Assembly (NCBI GenBank): GCA_038232935.1
Contig: JBBSMX010000062.1
Coordinates: 1-22,936 of the forward strand
Source: JBBSMX01 sp038232935
GTDB taxonomy: Bacteria; Bacteroidota; Rhodothermia; Rhodothermales; JANQRZ01
DNA length: 22,936 bases
Direction of reading: 5' to 3'
Part shown: piece by piece, positions 6,973 to 15,348 of the stretch
Layout of the letters: each line of letters starts with the position of its first letter
How positions within the stretch are numbered: position 1 is the first letter of the stretch
The notes under the pieces: model-generated
What the model was told of the DNA's origin: nothing
Databases searched by the model: none
What the model saw: the letters and a program-made list of their open reading frames with translations, nothing else
Made by a program: the position numbers and the translations under genes

Positions 6973-9576
6973 TCACCCCAGCGACGCCCGCTCCTCAGAG
7001 GATGGCCCCGGCTTGCGGCCCGTCGGTGGCCCGTTCTGCCGATCCGCAGCAGGAGGCGGATTGTCGGCGGGCTCATCCTGCGCGGTGGGCGGCACCTCGG
7101 GCGTGCGGTTGTTGTCCGAGGCGGCGTCGGGCGTCGGGCGGTCCGGCGTCGGCAATTCCTTCGCGGCTCCGCCTTCGCTACGGGGTGAATCCGAAGGAGG
7201 AGAAGGCGGCTTTGGCGCGCTCTCCTCGCCCGTGGCCTTGTCCTGATCCGGGTACTTGACGCGGAAGTGGTAGATGCCGCCGAGGATCGAGAGGAACGTC
7301 TCCTTGATCTGGTTGAGGTCGGCGAAAGTGAGCGCACAGCCGTCGAGCTGGCCGTCCTCGGAGCGAGCGCGGAAGATGGCATCCACGAGCCCTTCGAGCC
7401 GCTTCGGGGTCGGCTTATCGAGGCTGCGGCTCGCCGCCTCCACGGAGTCGGCGAGCATCACAATGCCGTGCTCGTTCGTCTGAGGGCGCGGGCCGGGGTA
7501 GCGGAACTCCATCTCATCGACGGGCGGGTCCTCCGGGCCGCGCAGCTCCTTCGCCTTGCGGTAAAAGAACTCCATCAGCGTCGACCCATGGTGGGTCGGG
7601 ATGAAGTTGAGGACGACTTCAGGCAGGTTGTACTCCTTGCCGAGCTCCAGCCCGTCCTTGACGTGGCTCGCGATGATGAGCGCGCTCATGTATGGGGTGA
7701 CGCGGTCGTGCGGGTTCTCGCCGGGCTGCTGGTTCTCGATGTAGTACTCCGGCTTGAGCATCTTGCCGATGTCGTGGTAGAGCGCGCCGATACGGGCCTG
7801 GAGCGCGTTCGCACCGATCGCGTCGGCCGCCGCTTCGGCGAGGTTGGCGACCTGAAGCACGTGGTTGAACGTGCCCGGCGCCCGCAGCGAGAGCTCCTTC
7901 AAGAGGGGCCGGTTTGTGTCCGAGAGCTCGAGCAGCGTCAGGTCCGTCGTCACGCCGAAGGTCCGCTCGAAAATCCACAGCAGCGGGTACGCCAGCAGCA
8001 GCAGCACGCTGTTGATCCCGACGAGGGACACGTCTGAGACAAAGCGTTCCATCCCCCCCGCGCGGAGCAGGAGATACGCACCGATGATGACCACATACGC
8101 ACCGAAGACGAGCCCGGCCGTCAGGATGATCTGGCTCCGGTTCTTGATGTCGCGCACGCTAAAGACCGCGAGCATCCCCGCGAAGATGGTCACGAAGGTG
8201 AACTCGAATTCGTAGCCGAAGACGAGCCCGCCGATACACGCGAGGGTGATCGTGCCGAACATCCCCACGCGCGAGTCGAAGATCACCGTCAGCAGGATGG
8301 AGGCGAGCCCCACCGGGACGGCGAGCTCGGCCGTGTCCGGCAGCCGGACGGCAACGCCGAAGAACCCGATAATGGCGGCGAACAACAGCCCGATGAGCAT
8401 GAGGTAGCGGGTCTCGAAGAAGACCTGCCGCCGCATGAGGTAGAGGTAGAGGAAGAAGATCAGAAACGCCGCGACCGATAGCACCACCTCGCCGACGAGA
8501 ATCCGCAGCGGCCCGACGTTCCCCTGCTGCTCGGCGCGGATGCGCGAGAGCGAGTAGAGCTGGCGCTGGACCTCCTCCGTCACGCTGTCGCCCCGGCGGA
8601 TGATGGCCTGCCCTTCCTGGACCACGCCGGTGGTCCGCGAGATGCTCTGCTCCGCCTCGTTCCAGCGCGTGTCGGATTCCTCCTGCAGAAAGCGCAGCGA
8701 AGGCTTGAGGACGTTCTGGAAAAACGCGACCCCGATAGCTACCGTGTCCGGCCGGTTCGGGAACCGGACGTTGAGCTCGTTGCGGGCGACCGTGACAGCG
8801 TCGTTCAGCCCATAGAGGTCCTGCTTCGGGACCAGCACCTCGGTCCGCTCGTCCTTGTTGACGACGTTGATCCGGTCGGTCAGCACGCTGTCTTTGGGGA
8901 TGTCGAGTACGCCGTAGGGCAGCAACCGGCTCGCTACGGCGCGTACCGCTCGCAGCAGCACCTCGTCGAGCGGGGGGCCGGTCGCACGGGATCGCGACGG
9001 CGTGGCGAGGCCCGAGGGGGCGGCGTACGAAGCGAGCAGCTTCTCCATCTGCGTGCCGGAGAGCTCGAAGGGCAGCGCCTTGATCCGCTCTAAGTACTTC
9101 GCGGAATCGCTGGCTGCTGCCGCGGCATCGCCCGCGCCCCGATTCTGCTGCCAGTTCACGTAGGCCTGGAACACAGCGTCGAACTGCTTTTCCAAGGAAT
9201 CCGCTGCCGCCGACGTCTGCGCGACTGCATCGGGAACGCGCGCGAAGACTGGCGGCTCCTGATACCGGATCGAGTCCTGCTCCGCCGCCACCTGCTCCTC
9301 GCTCTTATAGACGGGGAATTTGAACGGGGCGATCACGTCCTGCCGCTGCCACACGTCGCCGGGCCGCACCTGCGAGCCGTACTCGTAGAGCTCGAGGTTG
9401 GGGTACATCAGGATCGTCAGGGTCAGCAGGACCCCGAAGATCCCCACGCGCGCGAGGATCTCATCGCGCGTCATGCGCCGGCCCTGCTTCGGCTTCTTCT
9501 TCGCTATCTGAAGCCCGACGCGGCGGGGGCGGCGGCCTTGCTTGCGAATCAGGCCAAGTCGCTCCAGAAGGCCCAT
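6973..9576 (-). CDS. pgpH: 7TM-HD family (PgpH-type) cyclic-di-AMP phosphodiesterase
   Basis: The family hydrolyses c-di-AMP to pApA at the cytoplasmic membrane and so affects potassium and osmotic balance. In the 867-residue frame from ATG 9576 there is a basic N-terminus, a first membrane helix (about 41-58), an extracytoplasmic 7TMR-HDED domain (about 60-350), a cluster of membrane helices (about 355-555) and an HDIG phosphohydrolase domain (about 565-730). Metal ligands are visible: His572 (FNHV), His601-Asp602 (LYHDIGK), His638 (ASHVKDG), His662-His663 (PTHHGS) and Asp710 (LADSVEA). The last ~90 residues are a Pro/Ser/Glu-rich disordered tail. A TTG at 9606 would add ten residues, but ATG fits better. 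In this phylum the protein is often annotated only as HDIG domain protein; c-di-AMP specificity is inferred from architecture. Confidence 0.92.
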   Translation of the reverse strand: MGLLERLGLIRKQGRRPRRVGLQIAKKKPKQGRRMTRDEILARVGIFGVLLTLTILMYPNLELYEYGSQVRPGDVWQRQDVIAPFKFPVYKSEEQVAAEQDSIRYQEPPVFARVPDAVAQTSAAADSLEKQFDAVFQAYVNWQQNRGAGDAAAAASDSAKYLERIKALPFELSGTQMEKLLASYAAPSGLATPSRSRATGPPLDEVLLRAVRAVASRLLPYGVLDIPKDSVLTDRINVVNKDERTEVLVPKQDLYGLNDAVTVARNELNVRFPNRPDTVAIGVAFFQNVLKPSLRFLQEESDTRWNEAEQSISRTTGVVQEGQAIIRRGDSVTEEVQRQLYSLSRIRAEQQGNVGPLRILVGEVVLSVAAFLIFFLYLYLMRRQVFFETRYLMLIGLLFAAIIGFFGVAVRLPDTAELAVPVGLASILLTVIFDSRVGMFGTITLACIGGLVFGYEFEFTFVTIFAGMLAVFSVRDIKNRSQIILTAGLVFGAYVVIIGAYLLLRAGGMERFVSDVSLVGINSVLLLLAYPLLWIFERTFGVTTDLTLLELSDTNRPLLKELSLRAPGTFNHVLQVANLAEAAADAIGANALQARIGALYHDIGKMLKPEYYIENQQPGENPHDRVTPYMSALIIASHVKDGLELGKEYNLPEVVLNFIPTHHGSTLMEFFYRKAKELRGPEDPPVDEMEFRYPGPRPQTNEHGIVMLADSVEAASRSLDKPTPKRLEGLVDAIFRARSEDGQLDGCALTFADLNQIKETFLSILGGIYHFRVKYPDQDKATGEESAPKPPSPPSDSPRSEGGAAKELPTPDRPTPDAASDNNRTPEVPPTAQDEPADNPPPAADRQNGPPTGRKPGPSSEERASLG

Positions 9577-9682
9577 GCGGCTCAGTGGTGGGTGGTACGG
9601 CGTCAATTAGTGGAGTGCCGTTGAACATACGACATACGGCCCTGTTGCTCAGGCAGGATTTCGCGAACGAGGCAGGCTGCCT

Positions 9683-11143
9683 TCAGGCTCGTTTCGGCCA
9701 CCGCGCCAGGACGATGCCGAGAACGACGGTGAGCCCTGCCCCAGCGGCGGTGTAGAGCGGCCACGCGAGCGTGCCTGTCCGTACGAGAAACCCCAGCAGG
9801 ACCAGAGTTATTGTGTATGCAATAACGGAATCCTTCTGGCGCGCTCGGCGGCTCGCGAGCCCGAGCAGAAACGCGCCCAGCAAGCCACCATACGTGAACG
9901 ACGCGATCCCGAGCCCGAGCTCCACGACGGGGTTCGTCATCGACTGGAAGGCCGCCGCGAACCCCATCAGCGCGACGCCCCAACCGACCGTCGTCCACCG
10001 GCTCAACCGGAGCGCGTCCGCAGCGGCCAGCGGATTCCGACCCAGCCGCTCCCGCAGATCGAACACCGTCGAGGACGCGAGGGCGTTGAGCGACGACGAG
10101 AGCGTGCTCATCGCAGCCGCTACGATCCCGGCCAGCAACAGCCCCGCTAGCCCCGGCGGCATCTCCTCGACGATGAATTTGGGGAATACCTCATCGCCCC
10201 GCTCCAGCCCGAGCGCCGCGAGGTCAGCCCCGCCGTAGTAACTCCAGAGCAGCAGCCCCACGAGCAGGAAAAGCGCGAACTGCACGATCACCACGACTCC
10301 GCTCCCCACGAGCGCCCGCTGCCCGTCGCGCAGATTTCTGCACGCCAGCAACCGCTGCACGACGAGTTGGTCTGCCCCATGCGAGGCCATCGCAAAGAAC
10401 GCCCCGCCAACGACGGCCACAACGAGGGTGTACGGCGTGGCGATCCACTCGCCGAACGGCAGTCCGAGGCCGAGGTCGATCACCTGCGTTTTGCCCGCCG
10501 CTGCGGCCGTACTCCACCAGTCGGCCGGCACTCGCCCCAGCAGCAGCGCAACGGCGATGAGGGCGCCGCCGACGTAGACCCCCATCTGCACCACGTCCAT
10601 CCACACCACCGCCCGGATGCCCCCGACGAACGTGTACGCCATCGTCACGAGGCCGATGGCGACGATGATCGCCACGTACGGCACGTCGAGCCCCGCTCCG
10701 GCGGCGATGATTTTCAGCGGTATGGCCGTGGCGAACAGGCGGACGCCATCGGCGAGGAGCCGCGTCACCATGAACGTGATCGAGGCGAGCGCCCGCATCC
10801 CGTCGCCGAAGCGCTCGCCGAGAAATGCGTACGCCGTGGAGAGCTCACCCTCGAAGTAGCGCGGCAGCAGCACCGCCGCAACGACGATGCGTCCGAGCAG
10901 GTACCCGAACGTGAGTTGGAGGAATAACAGCGAGCCGCCGTAGGCCACGGCCGGCACGCCGATCACTGTGAGCGTGCTCGTCTCGGTCGCGACGATGGAG
11001 AACAGCACGGCCCACCACGGCAGGTCCCGCCCCCCTAGGAAGTAGTCCGTCGTCGATTGCTGCCGGCCGCCGGCCCAGAGTCCGAAACCCAGTACGCCGG
11101 CCAGATACACGACGAGAACGGCATAGTCGAGGCCCGTGAGCAT
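9683..11143 (-). CDS. Sodium:solute symporter (SSS family)
   Basis: This 486-residue polytopic membrane protein belongs to the SSS family, which imports solutes such as sugars, amino acids or anions with Na+. About thirteen hydrophobic helices are visible. Family signatures are TDYFLGGRDLPWW followed by SIVATETSTLTVIG (first helices, near residues 33-62), FVGGIRAVVWMDVVQMGVY, GADQLVVQRLLACR, and AAAMSTLSSSLNALASSTVFDL, the Ser-rich helix that carries Na+ ligands in characterised members. The substrate cannot be told from sequence. It starts three bases after the stop of the DUF6913-like gene, so the two are surely one transcript. A small palindrome (AGGCAG-G-CTGCCT, 9670-9682) directly follows its stop, within the 106-base gap to the 7TM-HD gene. 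Confidence 0.92.
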   Translation of the reverse strand: MLTGLDYAVLVVYLAGVLGFGLWAGGRQQSTTDYFLGGRDLPWWAVLFSIVATETSTLTVIGVPAVAYGGSLLFLQLTFGYLLGRIVVAAVLLPRYFEGELSTAYAFLGERFGDGMRALASITFMVTRLLADGVRLFATAIPLKIIAAGAGLDVPYVAIIVAIGLVTMAYTFVGGIRAVVWMDVVQMGVYVGGALIAVALLLGRVPADWWSTAAAAGKTQVIDLGLGLPFGEWIATPYTLVVAVVGGAFFAMASHGADQLVVQRLLACRNLRDGQRALVGSGVVVIVQFALFLLVGLLLWSYYGGADLAALGLERGDEVFPKFIVEEMPPGLAGLLLAGIVAAAMSTLSSSLNALASSTVFDLRERLGRNPLAAADALRLSRWTTVGWGVALMGFAAAFQSMTNPVVELGLGIASFTYGGLLGAFLLGLASRRARQKDSVIAYTITLVLLGFLVRTGTLAWPLYTAAGAGLTVVLGIVLARWPKRA

Positions 11144-11146
11144 GGC

Positions 11147-11707
11147 TCAGGCGGCCTCATCCACCGGCCCAAGGGCCAGCACGGGCGGCTCGATGCGGCG
11201 GAGGGTCTCCCGCAACGCCGCAAAGGCCGAGGCGAGCGAGTCATTGGGGGCAATCATCAGGTCGAAGAAAGGCTCGGCTGCCTCATCGTACACGCCGATG
11301 CGAAACCGGGCGGGCGACGCACCGACGAGGTACGCTGCCGCGAGGTCGAAGGTGGGCACGAGGCAAAGAGCGACTTCCGGTTGCTGTTTCCACACCTTCT
11401 CTGCGAAAGCTACTTTGGGCAGCCCGATCCGTCCCAGATCGACGTCCTCAAGCCGCTTCAGGGACCGGATATACTCAGCGGGCACGTATGTCACCTCGCC
11501 GGAGACCACGACGGGGATGATCTGCTTCGGCGGAAGCTTCAGCGACTTCACGAAGCGCCACGCTTCCTGCGCTGCGGCCTCCCCCGCCGGCAGCACCACG
11601 AGGACGCGGCGCGCGGCGGGACTCGGGTTCCACGGCTGGACCGTCCGCGCCCTGACCTGTTTGAGCGCACGGTGGCGGGCGATCCGGTTTTTGAGCGCGT
11701 CGAGCAT
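11147..11707 (-). CDS. DUF6913-like conserved protein
   Basis: This 186-residue soluble protein has a basic N-terminal helix (KNRIARHRALKQVRAR), then alternating strands and helices: RRVLVVLPAG, KQIIPVVVSG, FAEKVWKQQPEVALCLV and ARFRIGVYDEAAEPFFDLMIAP. The phrase about a protein that is 'PARFRIGVYDE...DLMI' and the overall length match what I recall of DUF6913, a family of unknown function seen in Bacteroidetes and often near ligA; that recollection is not checked. No signal peptide or catalytic motif is seen. It lies between ligA and a symporter on the same strand. Confidence 0.65.
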   Translation of the reverse strand: MLDALKNRIARHRALKQVRARTVQPWNPSPAARRVLVVLPAGEAAAQEAWRFVKSLKLPPKQIIPVVVSGEVTYVPAEYIRSLKRLEDVDLGRIGLPKVAFAEKVWKQQPEVALCLVPTFDLAAAYLVGASPARFRIGVYDEAAEPFFDLMIAPNDSLASAFAALRETLRRIEPPVLALGPVDEAA

Positions 11708-11718
11708 CGCGGGGTGCG

Positions 11719-11784
11719 GTTTCTGGTTTTCTATTTTCTAGTTCGGCCCGTCCAGTTTTCCTTCGACCAGGGGAAACCAGAAAC
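11719..11784 (-). terminator. Long inverted repeat directly after the ligA stop
   Basis: GTTTCTGGTTTTC (11719-11731) pairs with GGAAACCAGAAAC (11772-11784): 11 perfect pairs plus a G-T and one more pair, around a 40-base loop. On the minus strand it begins one base after the ligA stop (TAG, 11786-11788) and ends just before the DUF6913-like start at 11707. The loop is unusually rich in short TAGAAA/TTTTCTA words. It may end or attenuate transcription between ligA and the downstream genes. Confidence 0.4.
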
Positions 11785-11785
11785 G

Positions 11786-13930
11786 CTACGTGGTGAAGAG
11801 AGCCAGCAGGTCGGCTTCGTCGAGGATACGAACGCCGAGGGCCTGCGCTTTCTGCAGCTTTGACCCCGCACTGTCGCCGGCGACGACGAAATCTGTTTTC
11901 GCGCTTACGCTGCCCGTCACGCTCCCGCCCGCCGCGAGGATCTTCGCCTTCGCCGCCTCGCGCGTCAGCGTCGGGAGCGTACCGGTGAGCACGAATGTCC
12001 GGCCGGCCAGCGGTCCCTGTGGCTCGGCGGCGACGGGCTCCTCCGGCAAGCGCTCCGTGTTGACCCCGAGCTCACGCAGCGCCTCGACCGTGGCGCGGTT
12101 CGGCGCGTGCGCGAACCACTCGACGACGCCCCGCGCCGTCTCTGGTCCGATCCCGTTGATGGCTTCGAGCTCATCCGGCGTCGCGGCAGCGAGGGCAGCG
12201 AGGCTGTCGTGATGCTCGACGAGAAGCGCCGCAACCGTCGCGCCGACGAACCGGATGCCCAATCCGAACAGCAGCGCTCGCAGGGGCCGCCGCTTCGAGG
12301 TTGCGATCCCGCGCAGCAGGTTCTCGACCTTCTTCTCTTTGAACCCGTCGAGTCCGAGCAGGTCTTCGGCGCGCAACCGGTAGAGGTCGTCGAGCGTGTG
12401 CACGAGCCCGGCTTCGACGAGTTGAACAGCCACCTTCTCACCGAGGCCGACGATGTCCATCGCACCGCGCGAGGCGTAGTGTTCGAGGAGCCGTTTCGTT
12501 TGAGCCGGGCAGACGGCGCTCACGCAGTAGAAATCGGCATCGCCTTCGAGCCGCACGATGGGCTCACCGCAGGCCGGGCAGTCCGGCGGCATCGTCCACG
12601 GCTGCTCCTCCCCCGTCCGCGCCGATTCCACCGGCCCGACAACCTGCGGGATCACGTCGCCGGCCCGCTTCACGATGACGCGGTCGCCGATGCGGATGTC
12701 GCGGCCGGTGATGTAATCGGCGTTGTGAAGCGTGGCTTTTGAGACGGTCACGCCGCCGATCCCGACGGGTTCGAGGATGGCGAGCGGCTTGATGACGCCG
12801 GTCCGCCCGACATTCAGTGCGATGTCGAGCAGCCGCGTCGTCGCCTCGCGCGCGGCGAACTTGTACGCGATGGCCCAGCGCGGCGCGTTCGCGACGGCGC
12901 CGAGCTCGTCCTGATACTCCCGCCGGTCGATCTTCACCACGACGCCGTCGATCTCGTAGTCGAGTTCATCGCGTCGTGCTTCCCACTCATTGCAATAGCG
13001 GATTACATCGTCAATGTTCTCGCAGCGCCGGATGTGCTCGTTCGTGGGGAATCCGAGACGGCGCAGCCACCCTAGCGTTTCGTACTGCGTCGGTGGCTCT
13101 TCGCCTTCGACGGGGCCGACCCCGTAGGCGAAGAAGCGGAGCCCGCGCGCCGCCGTCACCTGCGGATCGAGCTGGCGGAGGCTCCCGGCGGCGGCATTGC
13201 GCGGGTTCGCGAACGGCTTCCCCCCCTCTTCCACGAGCGCGTCATTGAGCCGCTCGAACGTGGACTTCGCCAGGTAGGCCTCGCCCCGCACCTCGATACG
13301 TGCAGGAGCCGAAGTCGCGTCTCCCACCGTGTCGAACAGCGTCGTCGGCGCGGATGCAGGAACGGCGGGCGGAGCCATCCGGAGCGGAATGGCCCGGATC
13401 GTCTTCACGTGCTCCGTCACGTCCTCGCCCACGCGCCCATTTCCGCGCGTGGCCCCGCGCGCGAGCCTCCCGTCGGCGTACGTGAGGGCGAGGGCGAGCC
13501 CGTCGATCTTCGGCTCCACGACGAGCGCGGGTGTCACGTCACCGAAGCGCCCGGCGAGCCCGCGCCGAGCCCGCTCGTACCACGCGCGCAGTTCGTCACC
13601 GTCGAACGCATTGGCGAGCGAGAGGAGGGGGACGGGGTGCCTCACCTTGCTGAACGCGTCGAGCGCTTCACCGCCCACACGCCGCGTCGGCGAGTCGGGA
13701 GCGGCGAGGTCGGGGAACCGCGCTTCGAGCGTCTGGAGGGCGCGGAAGAGCCGGTCGTACTCGGCGTCGGCGATGACCGGGGCATCGAGCACGTAGTAGC
13801 GGTGGCTGTGTCCGCGCAGCAGTGTAGCGAGCCGTGCCACGAGCGGCCTCGCTTCTCCCTCCACGATCTCGTCCAGCGCTGTCTGCTCGAGGCGATCTAG
13901 CATCGCCTCCGTGTCCACAACGAGGTTCAT
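11786..13930 (-). CDS. ligA: NAD-dependent DNA ligase LigA
   Basis: LigA seals nicks in DNA during replication and repair using NAD+. The 714-residue protein has the Ia region (HSHRYYVLDAP, YDRLFRAL), the adenylation domain with the nucleophile Lys141 in EPKIDG, and the OB fold. A zinc finger with Cys451, Cys454, Cys469 and Cys474, helix-hairpin-helix repeats (LDGFKEKKVENLL, INGIGPETARGVVEWF) and a C-terminal BRCT domain (about 639-714, GRTFVLTGTLP) follow. It is about 40 residues longer than typical LigA. Much of the excess is an insertion at about 186-210 (APPAVPASAP through DATSAPA), between IRAIPLRM and IEVRGEAYL in the adenylation domain. The ATG at 13930 has no Shine-Dalgarno. All catalytic residues I looked for are present. 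Confidence 0.97.
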   Translation of the reverse strand: MNLVVDTEAMLDRLEQTALDEIVEGEARPLVARLATLLRGHSHRYYVLDAPVIADAEYDRLFRALQTLEARFPDLAAPDSPTRRVGGEALDAFSKVRHPVPLLSLANAFDGDELRAWYERARRGLAGRFGDVTPALVVEPKIDGLALALTYADGRLARGATRGNGRVGEDVTEHVKTIRAIPLRMAPPAVPASAPTTLFDTVGDATSAPARIEVRGEAYLAKSTFERLNDALVEEGGKPFANPRNAAAGSLRQLDPQVTAARGLRFFAYGVGPVEGEEPPTQYETLGWLRRLGFPTNEHIRRCENIDDVIRYCNEWEARRDELDYEIDGVVVKIDRREYQDELGAVANAPRWAIAYKFAAREATTRLLDIALNVGRTGVIKPLAILEPVGIGGVTVSKATLHNADYITGRDIRIGDRVIVKRAGDVIPQVVGPVESARTGEEQPWTMPPDCPACGEPIVRLEGDADFYCVSAVCPAQTKRLLEHYASRGAMDIVGLGEKVAVQLVEAGLVHTLDDLYRLRAEDLLGLDGFKEKKVENLLRGIATSKRRPLRALLFGLGIRFVGATVAALLVEHHDSLAALAAATPDELEAINGIGPETARGVVEWFAHAPNRATVEALRELGVNTERLPEEPVAAEPQGPLAGRTFVLTGTLPTLTREAAKAKILAAGGSVTGSVSAKTDFVVAGDSAGSKLQKAQALGVRILDEADLLALFTT

Positions 13931-14012
13931 AAGCAGCTAGAGGAGAGTAAGGCGTGCTCGGTCCACCGATCCGTTGTCTCCTCGGCCCGTCATCCTTCCA
14001 GCGCCTCGCATA

Positions 14013-15080
14013 TCAGCCGGCTGCACCGCCGTTCACGACCCGGTTCAGCGAGTCGAGCAGGGCTTGCCCCCGCTGCTCGTTGAAGCGGAAGACCTGCCCT
14101 TCGCGTGGGGTCCACTCCAGACCTTGGAGGCGAAGCCGCGCGCCGTCATAGTTTCCCACGCCGCCCTCGCCGGAGACGATGACCCGCTGCTGCCCGGTGA
14201 ACGTCTGCTCCTCGCCCGGATTTATCCAGTACGGGCGGCGGACATCGTCGTCCACCTGAACCTTGAAGTCCTCCAGTGGCTCGGCCACAGCGAGGACGGT
14301 GAGTTGGATCGGGGTCTGGAATTGGGGCGCAGCGGGGAGGTTCGTCGGCGTGGCCGACGTGGCCGCCGTGTCAGCGGCTGCGGCTACCGCGCTCGTATCA
14401 GCCGTAGTGGAGGGCGGGACCGCGACCATGTCCGGCCCCGGGCCGGCATCGCGGAACAGGAACCACACGATGAACCCGATCACCACGAGCGCTGCCACCG
14501 TCCCGCCAATGATGAGCCCCCACGAATTCTCGATGGGCTGCGACGCAGCGGTGGCAGACTGCACGCGGCGCTTCGGCATCGGATCACCCGAGCGGTCGGG
14601 CTGCCTCGGCTCCGTAACCGGTCGTTTCGACGACAGCGCGGCGACGGCGGGTGCCGTACCGCTCGGTCCCGAAGGCGGTGCTTTCCTCTGAGGACGGGGC
14701 TCTTCCTTCGCTGTCGGCGGCGCGGCACGCTTCGGCTCTTCGGGCTTCGCATCCCCACCCAAGTACTGCCGCCGCAGCCCGCCGTCGTACGTCCCTGCCT
14801 TCGCCTTCTCGTACGCGCTGCTCACCTCCTGCGGTGAGATGTTCACGGCCTGCGCGTAGGCCCTCAGCAGGTTCCGGAGGTAGACCTCATTGTAGTGCGG
14901 GTCGTTGACGAGCTCGCCGGCCTCGAAGCGGCGGAGGATGTCACCCGGCATCCGCGTCTCCTGCTGCACCTCGTCGAGCGTAACGTTGCGCGCCTCGCGG
15001 ATGGCTCGGAGGTCGTGCGCGAGATGAGATCCAGTCGAGCGGGAGCCGGGGGTACCGGCGTCGGGGTGCTGGTCGGCCAT
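14013..15080 (-). CDS. RodZ-like membrane protein (helix-turn-helix plus C-terminal beta domain)
   Basis: This 355-residue protein has the RodZ layout; RodZ links the MreB cytoskeleton to the cell-wall elongation machinery. Residues about 20-90 are a HTH_25-type helix-turn-helix (LRAIREARNVTLDEVQQETRM, ILRRFEAGE, YLRNLLRAYAQAVNISPQEV). A Pro/Lys-rich linker (110-185) precedes one transmembrane helix (187-209). A Thr/Ala-rich spacer then leads to a beta-rich external domain (about 255-342) with FKVQVDDD, PYWINPGEEQTF, RVIVSGEGGVGN and GQVFRFN, like DUF4115. I start at ATG 15080 (MADQHPDAG); the frame is open 126 bases further but only into noncoding sequence. A near-consensus box TTACTTTG lies about 34 bases upstream of the ATG. 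The gene could instead be an unrelated HTH-membrane protein, but the fit to RodZ is good. mreB is not in the window. Confidence 0.8.
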   Translation of the reverse strand: MADQHPDAGTPGSRSTGSHLAHDLRAIREARNVTLDEVQQETRMPGDILRRFEAGELVNDPHYNEVYLRNLLRAYAQAVNISPQEVSSAYEKAKAGTYDGGLRRQYLGGDAKPEEPKRAAPPTAKEEPRPQRKAPPSGPSGTAPAVAALSSKRPVTEPRQPDRSGDPMPKRRVQSATAASQPIENSWGLIIGGTVAALVVIGFIVWFLFRDAGPGPDMVAVPPSTTADTSAVAAAADTAATSATPTNLPAAPQFQTPIQLTVLAVAEPLEDFKVQVDDDVRRPYWINPGEEQTFTGQQRVIVSGEGGVGNYDGARLRLQGLEWTPREGQVFRFNEQRGQALLDSLNRVVNGGAAG

Positions 15081-15166
15081 AACGGAGGAGGCGTGCGAGA
15101 GGGTGGGGAGCCTCAAAGTAAGCACTACACCGGAACCCTGCGAACACGAAAGGGCACCGTACAGAA

Positions 15167-15197
15167 GAAGCCCGGCCTCGCGGGGAGACCGGGCTTC
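15167..15197 (-). terminator. Terminator of the tRNA-Pro transcript
   Basis: GAAGCCCGG (15167-15175) and CCGGGCTTC (15189-15197) form a perfect 9-bp stem with a 13-base loop. On the minus strand it is followed by TTCTGT, a weak T-rich tail. It lies 35 bases past the 3' end of the tRNA and before the RodZ-like gene, a usual position for a tRNA terminator. Confidence 0.65.
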
Positions 15198-15214
15198 GGG
15201 GATCACGCAACGAA

Positions 15215-15228
15215 GATCGCGCGCGATC
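15215..15228. other. Perfect 14-bp palindrome between tRNA and terminator
   Basis: GATCGCGCGCGATC is a self-complementary 14-mer three bases from the 3' end of the mature tRNA-Pro. It could fold in the tRNA trailer or bind a dimeric protein as DNA. Chance is also possible in GC-rich sequence. It has no link to a known site that I can name. Confidence 0.6.
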
Positions 15229-15231
15229 CAG

Positions 15232-15305
15232 TCGGGAAGACAGGATTTGAACCTGCGACCGCTCGGCCCCCAGCCGAGTGCTCTACCGTGCTGAGCTACT
15301 TCCCG
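15232..15305 (-). tRNA. tRNA-Pro (anticodon GGG)
   Basis: The 74-base minus-strand sequence folds as a complete cloverleaf. The acceptor arm is CGGGAAG with CTTCCCG, the D arm GCTC with GAGC, the anticodon stem CTCGG with CCGAG around loop CTGGGGG, and the T arm GCAGG with CCTGT around TTCAAAT. The discriminator is A. Anticodon GGG reads proline CCC and CCU codons, which are common in this GC-rich genome. CCA is not encoded; CTG follows the discriminator. Confidence 0.97.
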
Positions 15306-15316
15306 ATGGGGGACGG

Positions 15317-15348
15317 CAAATATAGCCCGTGGTTCAGAGCGAGTGCAA
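15317..15348 (-). promoter_or_regulatory. Bacteroidetes-type promoter of tRNA-Pro
   Basis: On the minus strand TATATTTG (15317-15324) matches the TAnnTTTG -7 consensus exactly, 11 bases before the tRNA 5' end. A TTG (15346-15348) sits 21 bases upstream, in the range expected for the -33 element. The upstream element lies inside the last codons of the MerR-type gene, so the tRNA has its own promoter within the end of the preceding gene. Confidence 0.65.

Noticed and set aside
9577..9606. TTG start extending the 7TM-HD protein by ten residues
   Set aside because: ATG at 9576 is a better start codon and the added residues contain nothing family-specific.
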